Below are positions 26,829 to 35,577 of a stretch of DNA of 64,000 nt, piece by piece. Under the pieces are notes generated by a model. The model was not told the origin of the DNA. It was given only the letters and a program-made list of their open reading frames with translations, and did not search any database. The stretch is from a bacterium 0.1xD8-71 (GTDB taxonomy: Bacteria > Bacillota > Clostridia > Lachnospirales > Lachnospiraceae), in assembly GCA_003612405.1 (NCBI GenBank), contig RAYR01000008.1:62001-126000 (forward strand), in the 5' to 3' direction. The translations under genes were made by a program, and so were the position numbers. How positions within the stretch are numbered: the first letter of the stretch is position 1; each line of letters begins with the position of its first letter.

Positions 26829-26853
26829 AGTAAATTCCTTCGGAATTAACTTC

Positions 26854-26923
26854 TCGAGGACCGCTTCGCGGCCTCGGTTTTAAAGTAAAGAATCCGCATG
26901 CAAAATGTATGCGGATTCTTTTT
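26854..26923 (+). terminator. Double terminator after cellobiose phosphorylase
   Basis: A GC-rich hairpin GAGG-CCGC-TTC-GCGG-CCTC followed by GGTTTT, then a perfect stem AAAGAATCCGCAT / ATGCGGATTCTTT (26887-26899 and 26909-26921) with a T-run. Confidence 0.82.
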
Positions 26924-27097
26924 GTCACTATACATGATATTGTAGGCGAAATTTTCCTGACCACTAGTTTCCCAAAAGGGCTTGTTTTTAAGAGAAAGAT
27001 GTGACAAAATATGACTTAGCCAACTCTGACCCTCGGGTATAGTTTGGCATTAGAATATGAAATAACGGAGTGCCTTAATGGCATTAGGATTATAGCA

Positions 27098-27928
27098 ATG
27101 AGTCAATATATGTCTATCGGTAAAGTCTCAAAACTAAAGAATGTAAGTATCAAATCCCTGCGCTATTACGACCAGATTGGCATTTTAAAACCTGCCTTTA
27201 TCAATACAGAGACCAACTATCGTTACTATACGATGGATCAGCTCTATCTGCTGGATGCGATCACCGTCTGTATCAAGCTTGGGATTCCCTTAAAGGATCT
27301 GAATAATTATGTGGAGAATAACTCCATTCATTTACAGAAGCTCCTCTATGACGGCAAAATTCTGGCAGAGCAGAAAATTATGGAGATTCATAACTGCCTT
27401 GGCACCTTACAGGAAACCTTACAGAATATGGCAAGTCCTGTGACCGGGCTGGCTAAGATTCCGGAAAGCAGGAGCGGCATTCTCCTACCCGACGGTTTCT
27501 ACCACAATGAGATTGTGAAGCGTCAGATGCTGACCGTCCCCTTGGAAGATATGGATATTCCCAAGTATTACGGACAGCATATACTGAAACTCTTTGTCAC
27601 GGCACAGCAGTTGGGAACCGCAGTGGCTTATCCTTCCGGCGTATTGCACGAATACCGGAAAGGTGTATACAGCCGCCATATGTTCCTCACCATCACAGGC
27701 GATGCACCCACGCTTCCCGAAGACTCCGAACGTACCGTGCGCACAATTGAAGAAGGAGATTTTGCCTGCCGCAGAATCTCTACCCATGTGTCAGACTTTA
27801 ATGCAGTCCGGAATGAAATGAAAGAAGTATTAAAGAGCGATGATTTCTGTATCATCGAGACGGATACGCTCTCGGAAGAAAATAAAAAAGATGGGTATCC
27901 TTTTGAATTGGAATATAAAATATCATAG
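27098..27928 (+). CDS. MerR-family regulator with effector-binding domain
   Basis: A 276-residue regulator. Residues 5-75 form the MerR winged helix-turn-helix (MSIGKVSKLKNVSIKSLRYY, DQIGILKPA, TNYRYYTMDQLYLL). A dimerising helix (about 80-125) is followed by a C-terminal GyrI/BmrR-like effector domain that may bind hydrophobic cations. The frame opens at 27044, but ATG 27098 has AGGA at eight bases and matches the family N-terminus. No target exporter is adjacent on the same strand; a short ACCCTCGGGT palindrome at about 27030 may be its own operator. It converges on the pyridoxamine kinase. Confidence 0.88.
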   Translation: MSQYMSIGKVSKLKNVSIKSLRYYDQIGILKPAFINTETNYRYYTMDQLYLLDAITVCIKLGIPLKDLNNYVENNSIHLQKLLYDGKILAEQKIMEIHNCLGTLQETLQNMASPVTGLAKIPESRSGILLPDGFYHNEIVKRQMLTVPLEDMDIPKYYGQHILKLFVTAQQLGTAVAYPSGVLHEYRKGVYSRHMFLTITGDAPTLPEDSERTVRTIEEGDFACRRISTHVSDFNAVRNEMKEVLKSDDFCIIETDTLSEENKKDGYPFELEYKIS

Positions 27929-27937
27929 GCACAGCAT

Positions 27938-27964
27938 TGACGCAGACTTAGGCAGTCTGCGTCA
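27938..27964. terminator. Bidirectional terminator
   Basis: Perfect 11-bp stem TGACGCAGACT / AGTCTGCGTCA with a 5-base loop between the convergent MerR and kinase genes; it overlaps the kinase stop codon. Confidence 0.75.
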
Positions 27965-28798
27965 GTTTCGTTTCAGCTTATACAGGATTTCCTCGAAGGG
28001 CACGCCGTCTGTAGGCGGCGTCTCCAGTTCTATGGAGGCGGTGATACATTTCTTCACAAATCCGGAAGCCTTGCGGACGGAACGGTCAAAGGGCACCCCG
28101 TTTATCGCATCCGACGCAATGATAGAAGCAAACACATCCCCAGTGCCGCAGCGCTCCGCTCCTGCCTTGTGGATGCGGATAAAACCGGCCTGCGCTTCTT
28201 TCCCCTCCTCTTCCACATACACATAATTGGCAATAAATTCTCCCTGGGGAATCCCCGTAATAACCACCCGTGAGGGTCCCATCGCCGCCAGGCACCGGGC
28301 CATGGCATACAATTCTTTCTTCTTCCAGCCTGTCTCTTTATAAGGCTGATCCGTGAGATAACATGCCTCCGTGAGATTAGGTGTAATTATATCCGCCAGC
28401 GCAACCAATCTTCCCAATTCCTTACATAACTCTACCGTATAGGCAGAGTATAATCTTCCATGATCCCCCATCACGGGATCCACCACCACCAGGGTGTCCT
28501 CTCTGGAAAAATCATGGATAAACCGCTTCACAATGTCAATCTGCCGCACAGATCCCAGATAACCGGTGGCTATGCCGTCAAAGGTAAGACCGATCTTATC
28601 CCAGTTCTCTATATAAGCCTCCATCCGGTCTGTATAGTCATCCATGAAGAAGTTCGGAAACGCCGTATTATTGGAAAAAATAGAGGTGGGCAGGGGACAT
28701 CCCTGCACACCCATATAAGATAGGATCGGGAGTATCACCGTCATGGCACATCTCCCGTATCCGGCAATATCATTGATGACTGCAATCTTTTTCTGCAT
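27962..28798 (-). CDS. Pyridoxamine/pyridoxal kinase
   Basis: A 278-residue ribokinase-superfamily enzyme of the PdxK/PdxY type, phosphorylating vitamin B6 vitamers with ATP. N-terminal AVINDIAGYGRCAMTVILP contains the substrate site; VDPVMGDHGRLYSAYT and ITPNLTEACYLTD are family blocks; the catalytic Asp lies in the anion-hole motif RCGTGDVFASII near residue 220. It starts only five bases after the flotillin stop, with GGAGG further upstream, so it is coupled to the flotillin gene. The product supplies PLP, a cofactor of the glycogen phosphorylase in this window, but no regulatory link is visible. Confidence 0.93.
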   Translation of the reverse strand: MQKKIAVINDIAGYGRCAMTVILPILSYMGVQGCPLPTSIFSNNTAFPNFFMDDYTDRMEAYIENWDKIGLTFDGIATGYLGSVRQIDIVKRFIHDFSREDTLVVVDPVMGDHGRLYSAYTVELCKELGRLVALADIITPNLTEACYLTDQPYKETGWKKKELYAMARCLAAMGPSRVVITGIPQGEFIANYVYVEEEGKEAQAGFIRIHKAGAERCGTGDVFASIIASDAINGVPFDRSVRKASGFVKKCITASIELETPPTDGVPFEEILYKLKRN

Positions 28799-28802
28799 CC
28801 TC

Positions 28803-30347
28803 TTAAATCATATCCTCCGTCACTGCCGCAGCGACTTTACTCTTTACCTCATCGGAAGTCTGCTCCAATCCGGTGATATTCACATTGCGGGTAACCTTCG
28901 CGTCAAAAGTGCCTGCTTTCATAATATCCGCCAGGTCTATCCCCACGGTCTCCTTCATAGACTCAAACAGTTTCGCCATCACCGCCGGCACATTACCCGC
29001 CATATCGCCCACGCCTTCAGAACCGCCGATGATCGTGATCTTGTCGATCTGACTGAGCGGCTCGGAAATCTTAGCCGCAATCTCAGGCAGTACATCTATA
29101 AGCATCTCCGCCATCGCTGCATTGTTATACTTCTGGTAAGCCTCCGCCTTCTTCTCCATGGCCTCCGCTTCCGCAAGACCCTTGGCCCTGATGGCTTCCG
29201 CTTCTGCCACACCCTTGGCGCGGCTTGCTTCCGCCTCCGCTTCACCGACCATGCGGATACCCACAGCTTCCTGCTCCTTGGCAAACTTCTGGGCCTCCGC
29301 GGTAGCCTTTAACGCATCTGCTTCCTTCTCCCGCTCAAACTTCTCCGCTTCCGCCTTCTTCTGCCGCTCATACAGTTCTGCCTCAGACTGCTGCTGACGG
29401 GCGAATTTATCGGCTTCCGCTTTCTTCTTCACTTCCGCATCCAGCGCTTTCTCCCGCACTTCCGCCTCACGCTGCTTTAAAACGACTTCTTTTTCCTGCT
29501 TGGCAATACTGGCCTCGGCCGTTGCAACCTCGATGGTCTTTCTCTGTTCCTGCTCCTGGATACTGTAAGCCGCATCGGCCTCGGCCCGCTTGGTATCTTC
29601 CACTTTCTTCAGTTCCGCCTGCTGTAAGGCAAGCTCGTTATTCTTCTTGGCAATCTCCCGCGCCGCATTGACCCTGGCATCATTGGCCTGTTTATCAGCC
29701 TCCGCCTTGGCCACCGCAATCTCCTTATCAGCCTCCGCCTTGGCGATTGCAGCCTTCTTCTTAATCTGGGAAATATTATCGATACCCAGATCGTCAATGA
29801 CACCGTTGCCGTCCGCAAAGTTCTGCACATTAAAGCTGACAATATCAAGGCCCATGGCCGCCAGATCCGGCTCCGCATTTTCCTTCACCAGTTCTGCAAA
29901 TTTCTGTCGGTCGCTGACCATCTCTTCCAGACGCATACGGCCTACGATTTCACGCATATTACCTTCCAGCACTTCCCTGGCAATTCCCGCTATATAGGGC
30001 GTATTCTGGTTTAAGAAGTTCTGTGCCGCCCTTGCCAGTTTCTCCGGCTCCGCACTGATCTTCACGTTGACCGCCGCATCCACCTGAATATTGATATAAT
30101 CCGCAGTCGGTACTGCATTGGATGTCTTGACATCAATGGCAATCAGTTTCAGACTCAGCTTATCCAGACGCTCGAAGAAAGGAATCTTCACACTGGCCTT
30201 CCCGATAATCACCTTCTTACGCAGACCGGAAATAATAAACGCCGTATCCGGCGGCGCCTTCTTGTATCCTGTAGCCACGATCACAATTACCAGCACGATA
30301 AGAAGCACCAAAACCAGTTTCCAAATCAATCCTGCCAATACTCCCAT
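28803..30347 (-). CDS. floT: Flotillin family protein
   Basis: A 514-residue membrane-raft scaffold. Residues 8-28 are a membrane anchor (LVLVLLIVLVIVIVATGY), 30-190 the SPFH/prohibitin domain (PPDTAFIISGLRKKVIIG, and IAREVLEGNMREIVGRM), 200-440 a long Ala/Glu/Lys coiled coil with EA repeats such as KAEADKEIAVAKAEAD, and the C-terminus a conserved oligomerisation region. Bacterial flotillins gather signalling and secretion proteins in lipid domains. GGGGGAA precedes the ATG. The unit is flotillin then pyridoxamine kinase. Confidence 0.95.
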   Translation of the reverse strand: MGVLAGLIWKLVLVLLIVLVIVIVATGYKKAPPDTAFIISGLRKKVIIGKASVKIPFFERLDKLSLKLIAIDVKTSNAVPTADYINIQVDAAVNVKISAEPEKLARAAQNFLNQNTPYIAGIAREVLEGNMREIVGRMRLEEMVSDRQKFAELVKENAEPDLAAMGLDIVSFNVQNFADGNGVIDDLGIDNISQIKKKAAIAKAEADKEIAVAKAEADKQANDARVNAAREIAKKNNELALQQAELKKVEDTKRAEADAAYSIQEQEQRKTIEVATAEASIAKQEKEVVLKQREAEVREKALDAEVKKKAEADKFARQQQSEAELYERQKKAEAEKFEREKEADALKATAEAQKFAKEQEAVGIRMVGEAEAEASRAKGVAEAEAIRAKGLAEAEAMEKKAEAYQKYNNAAMAEMLIDVLPEIAAKISEPLSQIDKITIIGGSEGVGDMAGNVPAVMAKLFESMKETVGIDLADIMKAGTFDAKVTRNVNITGLEQTSDEVKSKVAAAVTEDMI

Positions 30348-30374
30348 AGTGTTCCCCCTTTTCTTTTGTATGAT

Positions 30375-31448
30375 TTATGAGTTTCCTTTCACCTTCACCG
30401 GCTTCTGCGCCCGCCATCTGCCAAGCGCTCCTGCCAGATATGCATAGATTTTATCCAGCCCCACGGCAAGCAGATAGATATAGCCCACGGAACTGATAAA
30501 TAAAAGCAATGTATTGGAACCGCTCATGACCGTGCCTGAGAAATTCGGCAGATAGCGGTACAAAAACACATGATGCAGCAGATAATAAGCAAAAGAGTGC
30601 CGCCCAATCGTTGCGATCAGCTTCTGCACCCGCTCCGACTTAATCCAGGTAGATACTTCCATAATGATCATATAAAGAGAAACCGCAAGCATGAACACCA
30701 CATGGTAGGCATTGAAATAATACCCGGACTGTTCCACCAGATATACCATGATATACAGGCCCACGCCCACCACAGCCAGAATCCGTCTGCCGATGACCAC
30801 CGCCTTCTGGCGCGGACTCTTCCTGATCATCTCAAAGAGCATCCCCAGCACGAAATACATACTGCACACAATGAGATTCTTTTCAATCATCATATCGAAA
30901 GGATTATTGTACAAAAGCCAGATACTGGCCCCCAGAAATACCACCGGCAGAATATACTTGCACTTGCACATAATCAGCCTGTATAAGGGAAACAGAATGT
31001 AGAGCATGATGATGGCACCTAAGAACCACTCACCGATCATATAGAAATTATCCACATATTCATACAGATAACCGTCCATCCCGATCACCGTCAGCAGAAA
31101 GTTCACCTTCGGCGCATTGGGCATGGATTTGGAGCGGTAAAAAAAGTCCAGAAATGCAAACAGATAAGCAAGCCAGAACAGGGGAAAAATCCCCAGAAAT
31201 CTTTTCTTATAATATTCTTTTACATCTAACTTCTCCTCATAACGATAAATTAACGCCGCACCGGAGACCATAAAGAAACAGGAGACCGCAATCGGTGCCC
31301 ACACGATGTGAATGATCCCCTGAAAAATATCTATATATGCCGCCTCAATGCCAAGCGTCCTGACCGCTACCGAAAAATGATAGGATGTGATCATAAAGAA
31401 TCCTACAATACGGATCAGATCCAGATAAAGTACACGTTCTTTTTTCAT
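30375..31448 (-). CDS. Acyltransferase family 3 membrane protein
   Basis: A 357-residue integral membrane acyltransferase with about ten hydrophobic segments. The N-terminal MKKERVLYLDLIRIVGFFMI and the catalytic-type His in TSYHFSVAV are typical; LHHVFLYRYLPNF lies near residue 295. Relatives O-acetylate surface polysaccharides, peptidoglycan or secondary metabolites; the target here is unknown. The ribosome site AGGAG is 12 bases from the ATG, slightly far. A 12-bp inverted repeat spans from the -10 to the start codon. The gene is followed by flotillin after 28 bases, so co-transcription is likely. Confidence 0.9.
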   Translation of the reverse strand: MKKERVLYLDLIRIVGFFMITSYHFSVAVRTLGIEAAYIDIFQGIIHIVWAPIAVSCFFMVSGAALIYRYEEKLDVKEYYKKRFLGIFPLFWLAYLFAFLDFFYRSKSMPNAPKVNFLLTVIGMDGYLYEYVDNFYMIGEWFLGAIIMLYILFPLYRLIMCKCKYILPVVFLGASIWLLYNNPFDMMIEKNLIVCSMYFVLGMLFEMIRKSPRQKAVVIGRRILAVVGVGLYIMVYLVEQSGYYFNAYHVVFMLAVSLYMIIMEVSTWIKSERVQKLIATIGRHSFAYYLLHHVFLYRYLPNFSGTVMSGSNTLLLFISSVGYIYLLAVGLDKIYAYLAGALGRWRAQKPVKVKGNS

Positions 31449-31499
31449 TGTGGTATACGACTCCTCATAAACTTATGAATGGATATAGTATACCACAAT
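31447..31499. promoter_or_regulatory. 12-bp inverted repeat spanning the acyltransferase promoter and start
   Basis: ATTGTGGTATAC (31447-31458) and GTATACCACAAT (31488-31499) are exact inverted copies 29 bases apart. On the minus strand the outer copy contains an extended -10 (TGGTATACT) preceded 17 bases earlier by ATGACA, and the inner copy ends in the start codon. Confidence 0.5.
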
Positions 31500-31511
31500 T
31501 TAAATCTACTG

Positions 31512-32174
31512 TCATCCAATAAACTTTTTATCACGCTTCTCCTCGATGTGCTGCTGTTCCTCAGCGCTGATCACACCCACAGCTTCATCTATGGACTGAT
31601 TCTTTCCATCTTCGTCAGCTTCTTCCCTGTTATTCTTCATCAGTTCCTCATCCAGCCTGTCAATCTGGCTCTTCGCCTCTCTGGCCTGCTTGACTTCCGT
31701 AATCTTGCGCATGATCGCATTGACATCCTCCGGCGAAAACAGATCCAGACATTTCATCAGGCTCGTCATATCGTTGAGGTCGATTTTCACCGCTCCCACA
31801 GAAGTACTCACGTAAATCCAGTCCGGGTTGGCACTGCCGCCTATGGTGATGGTATTGCCATACATACAGTCCTTGGTTACCGACACATGGGTCCCGTTAT
31901 GCCAGAAATCCTCCGTCACCGGATGTCCCGGTGTAGGATCGTCCATCTGGTATAGGACAATCCCAATGGAATCTGTCGCTTTATGGGTCTGCCCCGATGC
32001 CAGATACTCATCGGCCCTCTTTAAACGGGCCGCAAAGCTGCCGTCATATCCGTCGTCCTCTAAACCAGCCTTGCGGCGCAAAGCCACATTCTTCGCATAC
32101 TTTTCCAGCTGTTCAGGCGTATGGTTGGTGGTATCTATATAGCCGTATCCCTTAAACGGACTGCTTCCGATCAT
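31512..32174 (-). CDS. Hypothetical protein, 220 residues
   Basis: No family recognised. A soluble protein with an N-terminal IGSSPFKGYGYIDTTNHT, a middle with short beta segments (GTHVSVTKDCMYGNTITIGG and DWIYVSTSVGAVKIDL), and a C-terminal charged coiled coil (residues 155-215, rich in Glu/Lys). AGGAGG precedes its ATG by seven bases. Its start overlaps the stop of the preceding 164-residue gene by four bases. Together they follow an ECF sigma factor, so the three form one unit and these two could be its cytoplasmic partners; no membrane-bound anti-sigma is present. Confidence 0.75.
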   Translation of the reverse strand: MIGSSPFKGYGYIDTTNHTPEQLEKYAKNVALRRKAGLEDDGYDGSFAARLKRADEYLASGQTHKATDSIGIVLYQMDDPTPGHPVTEDFWHNGTHVSVTKDCMYGNTITIGGSANPDWIYVSTSVGAVKIDLNDMTSLMKCLDLFSPEDVNAIMRKITEVKQAREAKSQIDRLDEELMKNNREEADEDGKNQSIDEAVGVISAEEQQHIEEKRDKKFIG

Positions 32175-32665
32175 TGTACTTCCTCCTTCTCCAATCCTTC
32201 TATGGTCTCTAAGGCAAACCGTTCAATCGCGTGTTCCGTCTCCTCCGGCACCTTCTTCGTGTCTACCTGGTAAGCCTCCAGTCTGCCGTCCTCATACTTG
32301 GCCTCTACATAAACCTGCGCTTCAGTGCCCTGAATCTTGCCTTTGAGCGTATAGCCTTCCGTCACTGCGATCTGCACATTATCGCTCTCCTCATAACTCA
32401 TATGTTTTACCTCCACAGTCTGTAAGGCTTCCGTCAAGGCCGTAGAGTTCACCCGTATGCCCGGCCCTGCACCGATTCTTCCCATGCCGGACTTTTCCTT
32501 CACTTTCTCCGTCTGCGTTTCCGTACCTGCAATATCCTCTTTCTCCCGGCCGCGGTATTTCATATTCTGTCTCAGTCTCTCATAAAACCCTTCCGCCTGC
32601 TCCGGCTTCCTGGTATTTGGATATTCCGGCACAGCACCGCCTCTTTTTACCTCCTGTATGCCCAT
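32171..32665 (-). CDS. Hypothetical protein, 164 residues
   Basis: No family recognised. The first 65 residues are charged and probably disordered (YRGREKEDIAGTETQTEKVK), the rest is a compact alpha/beta part (VQIAVTEGYTLKGKIQ, then AQVYVEAKYEDGRLEAYQVD) ending in an amphipathic helix that contains ERFALETIEGLEKEE. No membrane segment or signal. It begins four bases after the sigma-factor stop and overlaps the next gene by four bases, so expression is tied to the sigma factor. Confidence 0.75.
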   Translation of the reverse strand: MGIQEVKRGGAVPEYPNTRKPEQAEGFYERLRQNMKYRGREKEDIAGTETQTEKVKEKSGMGRIGAGPGIRVNSTALTEALQTVEVKHMSYEESDNVQIAVTEGYTLKGKIQGTEAQVYVEAKYEDGRLEAYQVDTKKVPEETEHAIERFALETIEGLEKEEVQ

Positions 32666-32668
32666 GTT

Positions 32669-33157
32669 CTACGGCCTCCCTTCCGTCAGAATTTTCTTAA
32701 CTTCCTCTCTGCCCCTGCGCAGCCTCGTCTTGATTGTCGCCTCTTTTTCATTTAGGACACCGGCAATCTCATGGATCGTGTAGTCCTCATAATAAAAAAG
32801 ATAAATCGGATTCCGGTAATGTACCGGCAGGCGAAGCACTGCCTCAAGCGTCCTGTCATCCTTGACCTGGTAAGGCAGATAAATATTCTGCGTTGCTGAT
32901 GCAAAGGACTCGTTCCATGGCACTGTCCTCTGATACCAGCCGCTCTTTAAAATGTCCAGACAAATGTGAATGGTGGTTCGTATGAGCCACGCCTTCTCGT
33001 GCTCCTTATTCTGAATCGGTTTCTCGTCCTTCATATAGCGCAGAAAGGCTTCCTGCACCGCATCCTCGGCGTCGGCCCGGTTCTTCATATTAGAAAAAGC
33101 AATTCGATACAGCATGGACTGGTACTCTTCCACCAGATAATTCCATCTCTGTTCCAT
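32669..33157 (-). CDS. ECF-type RNA polymerase sigma factor
   Basis: A 162-residue sigma-70 family member with region 2 (YQSMLYRIAFSNMKNRADAE, then DAVQEAFLRYM) at residues 12-45 and region 4 (LPVHYRNPIYLFYYEDYTIH, then EIAGVLNEKEATIKTRLRRG) at 105-155. It directs polymerase to a small regulon. Its own upstream region carries TGAAAC-17-CGTATT, a classic ECF promoter, so it appears to activate itself. It heads a three-gene unit with two proteins of unknown function rather than a membrane anti-sigma factor. Confidence 0.92.
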   Translation of the reverse strand: MEQRWNYLVEEYQSMLYRIAFSNMKNRADAEDAVQEAFLRYMKDEKPIQNKEHEKAWLIRTTIHICLDILKSGWYQRTVPWNESFASATQNIYLPYQVKDDRTLEAVLRLPVHYRNPIYLFYYEDYTIHEIAGVLNEKEATIKTRLRRGREEVKKILTEGRP

Positions 33158-33229
33158 CCCCTCGTAATTCCCTCTGTTATTCTATAGATATCTACATCTT
33201 AACATACTTCTTTTGGCCATCCTATATAC

Positions 33230-33258
33230 AATACGAATGAGAAGGGTGAAAAGTTTCA
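33230..33258 (-). promoter_or_regulatory. ECF-sigma promoter of the sigma-factor unit
   Basis: Minus-strand TGAAAC (33253-33258), a 17-base spacer and CGTATT (33230-33235), the AAC/CGT pattern of ECF promoters. Confidence 0.65.
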
Positions 33259-33265
33259 TAAATGC

Positions 33266-33301
33266 AAAAAAAGACAGGAAACCTTGTTGATCTCCTGTCT
33301 T
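33266..33301 (-). terminator. Terminator after the lipoprotein gene
   Basis: Minus-strand stem AAGACAGGA / TCCTGTCTT followed by a run of seven Ts. Confidence 0.82.
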
Positions 33302-33327
33302 ATCGTATCGCTTTACAAAAGCACCGG

Positions 33328-33900
33328 TTATTCCACCTTCGGCAATCGTATTTCCGTCGCATAAAATACATCATTCTCAAAATGCCCTTTCAAGTCAACA
33401 GCCATATATTCTTTCAAATCTTCAAATCCCGCTTCTGCATCCTCATGGCGTTCCCCATTATCATAAATGGTTCTTGCCCGGAAAGTTGTTTCATCATCAA
33501 AAACCACCTGAATCAACTGGGAATCCGGAATGGGCGCGTTGGAACCGGGCGTACTGGTAGCCAGAGAACCATCCTCGAGAACTTTGACTTTTGTCTCCAC
33601 AATATAAAAGGAATCTTCTGTAATCTCCCAGACCTTACCCTTGAAATCTGCATCAAAGGCGGCGGCAGCCTCCGGCTCCAAAACCTGCCATTTTCCTGTG
33701 GCATTTTCCTGTGTCTTTGCTGTATCTGTGTCATTCTCTTCTGACGCCGTATCACTTAACTTTTCCGATAATACTTCCTCTTTCTCATCTTCCTGTGTTT
33801 TCGTATTATATTCATGCGTAGTGCCGCATCCTGTCGTCCATATATTCAGCGCACTGACAATACCAAGTAATACCAGTATCTTTCTTATTTTCATCTTCAC
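33328..33900 (-). CDS. Putative lipoprotein, 190 residues
   Basis: An N-terminal signal peptide (IRKILVLLGIVSALNIW) ends at a lipobox-like TTGCG with Cys near residue 25, so the protein is probably lipid-anchored outside the cell. A Glu/Asp/Thr-rich linker (30-70) leads to a beta-rich domain of about 110 residues (KGKVWEITEDSFYIVETKVK, QLIQVVFDDETTF, MAVDLKGHFENDVFYATEI) that resembles OB-like or SmpA-like folds, though I assign no family. Start is probably GTG 33900, nine bases after AAGGAG; an ATG lies at 33894. It is flanked by terminators on both sides and so is a single-gene unit. Confidence 0.75.
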   Translation of the reverse strand: MKMKIRKILVLLGIVSALNIWTTGCGTTHEYNTKTQEDEKEEVLSEKLSDTASEENDTDTAKTQENATGKWQVLEPEAAAAFDADFKGKVWEITEDSFYIVETKVKVLEDGSLATSTPGSNAPIPDSQLIQVVFDDETTFRARTIYDNGERHEDAEAGFEDLKEYMAVDLKGHFENDVFYATEIRLPKVE

Positions 33901-33930
33901 AATCCACTGCTCCTTTACATTTTTTCCATA

Positions 33931-33961
33931 GAAAACCCCCTGCCTTACACAGAGGGTTTTC
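33931..33961 (-). terminator. Terminator after the anti-sigma-like gene
   Basis: Stem GAAAACCC-CTG / CAG-GGGTTTTC with one internal mismatch and 7-base loop. Confidence 0.7.
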
Positions 33962-33981
33962 TGTCATACCCATATAAACGA

Positions 33982-34764
33982 TTACTTCGTTCCCATGACC
34001 TCTTCCGCCATATCAAACATCTCATCTGCGCTTAAACTTAAGTCAAACCCAATAAGCTGATAGCGGATACCATTTTTCGTCCATTCCACTGCCGCACTTT
34101 TCTGAATTTCCACTTTGTCGCTGCCGTAGGCAATAAAATAATCATCTTTCTCCTGATTCACTTTATCTTCCTCTGTCAGCTCATAGTTCGGCGGAACAAA
34201 CTTATGGGTTGCACTGTCATAATTTAAAGTGATATCTCCGCATATCCTTGTCTCATCCGCCGGATTCGTGCGTGCAATGGCCGCTACCGGCTTTTCAATA
34301 TACAGGCTTACTGTCGGTTCTGCTCCTCTGGCATACACGATGCTCATAAATTTGTATGTGCACATCGTATTTTTATCCTGATCCTTGCCCTGTGCCTCGC
34401 CCACTACGGCTTTCTCAAATTGATAGCCATTGGAAAACTGCTCCACGGAATCTACCGCATATCCAAGTTTCTTCTGTTGCTGCTCCATCCCGCTATAACT
34501 GCTGCATCCATCCCGCCAGTCAGAATGTGAACTCACGGACACTACCTTTCCCGCCGCAAACGCACCGCCCGATATGAGCAGACATCCAACTGCCACGCCA
34601 ATAATCAACTTCTTCACTGATAAATGTTTCATATGTCCTGCCTCCTGACTTCTTAGAATCTCCTCGTCAATCCTGTCTTTCAAGTCCTGGGACGCGGTAA
34701 GACCATCACATTCCAAGGTCAACACATCTTTGATTTTCTCTTCCCAACTGTCTCTTGTCTTCAT
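33982..34764 (-). CDS. Membrane anti-sigma-like protein, 260 residues
   Basis: Residues 1-45 form a short cytoplasmic helical region (SWEEKIKDVLTLECDGLTAS) of the sort that binds ECF sigma factors, residues 50-72 one membrane segment (KKLIIGVAVGCLLISGGAFA), and about 185 residues lie outside the cell. The outer part has no recognised family. ATG 34764 has GAGAGG at six bases; the frame extends two codons to a TTG. It follows the ECF sigma gene by 16 bases in the same unit, so it is most likely that factor's anchor and sensor. Confidence 0.78.
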   Translation of the reverse strand: MKTRDSWEEKIKDVLTLECDGLTASQDLKDRIDEEILRSQEAGHMKHLSVKKLIIGVAVGCLLISGGAFAAGKVVSVSSHSDWRDGCSSYSGMEQQQKKLGYAVDSVEQFSNGYQFEKAVVGEAQGKDQDKNTMCTYKFMSIVYARGAEPTVSLYIEKPVAAIARTNPADETRICGDITLNYDSATHKFVPPNYELTEEDKVNQEKDDYFIAYGSDKVEIQKSAAVEWTKNGIRYQLIGFDLSLSADEMFDMAEEVMGTK

Positions 34765-34780
34765 ATGCAACCTCTCTTCT

Positions 34781-35374
34781 TCACAATACCCCGGAAACCG
34801 TCATGCCAAAATCATCCTCCAGCGCCTTCTTCAACTGTTTTCTGGCCGTATGCAGCCTTGACTTTACGGTTCCCTCCAGACACCCCAGCATCTGTGCAAT
34901 CTCATTTATCTGGTACTGTTGATAATAGTAAAGTACCACCACACTGCGCTGCTTGACCGGCAGTGTCCTGACTGCCCGGGCTATTGCCTGTGCCTCCTCC
35001 TGCATGATCACCTGTTCCAGGGAGGAGGGGCTTCGACCTGTATCGGCTTTTTGTACCGCCTCATCGTCGGGCAGTTCCCTGCTTTTCTTCCGGCCGCACT
35101 TATAAGCTGTCCGCACAAGAATCTGCATCATCCACGCCTTGAATCCGCTGTCGTTTTTGAGCTCCCTACAGTGCAGATACACCTTCACAAAAGTATCCTG
35201 TACCACATCCTCACTGTAAGAGCGGTCGCCTGTGATCAGATATGCCGTATGAAGTGCCATATTCTTGTACTTTTCGTAAAGCAGGTCAAAGGATACTTTA
35301 TCGCCTTCCTTCATCTGCCTCACCAATGTTTCTTCGGTCAAATTACCCTTCCTCCATATTTCTGTTCCATCCAC
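34781..35374 (-). CDS. ECF-type RNA polymerase sigma factor
   Basis: A 197-residue factor: region 2 at residues 20-90 (FDLLYEKYKNMALHTAYLIT, SEDVVQDTFVKVYLHCREL), linker, and region 4 at 125-185 (LPVKQRSVVVLYYYQQYQIN, EIAQMLGCLEGTVKSRLHTA). It is paired with the downstream membrane anti-sigma-like gene. Upstream, a minus-strand TGAACC (35442-35447) and CGGACTC (35422-35428) have the layout of an ECF promoter, suggesting self-activation. It is longer and of a different subtype from the factor at 32.7-33.2 kb. Confidence 0.92.
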   Translation of the reverse strand: MDGTEIWRKGNLTEETLVRQMKEGDKVSFDLLYEKYKNMALHTAYLITGDRSYSEDVVQDTFVKVYLHCRELKNDSGFKAWMMQILVRTAYKCGRKKSRELPDDEAVQKADTGRSPSSLEQVIMQEEAQAIARAVRTLPVKQRSVVVLYYYQQYQINEIAQMLGCLEGTVKSRLHTARKQLKKALEDDFGMTVSGVL

Positions 35375-35466
35375 GGCGTCCGTTCCTTTCCATCCGCCGT
35401 ATCAGGTGCACCTGTCTATAAGAGTCCGCAGCTTTCCAAAAGGTTCATAATTTTATTCTCTCCATA

Positions 35467-35509
35467 TAAAAATATCTGCCACAGGCTGCTGTGCAGCAGA
35501 TGGCAGATA
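35467..35509 (-). terminator. Terminator after the repeat-rich membrane protein
   Basis: Minus-strand stem TATCTGCCA / TGGCAGATA enclosing a CTGCT / AGCAG hairpin, followed by TTTTT. Confidence 0.78.
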
Positions 35510-35577
35510 CTTATTCACAAATTCTCATGTAATTTCAGGATTCCCTGACTATTGCGTCTGTGACTATGATATCACAA

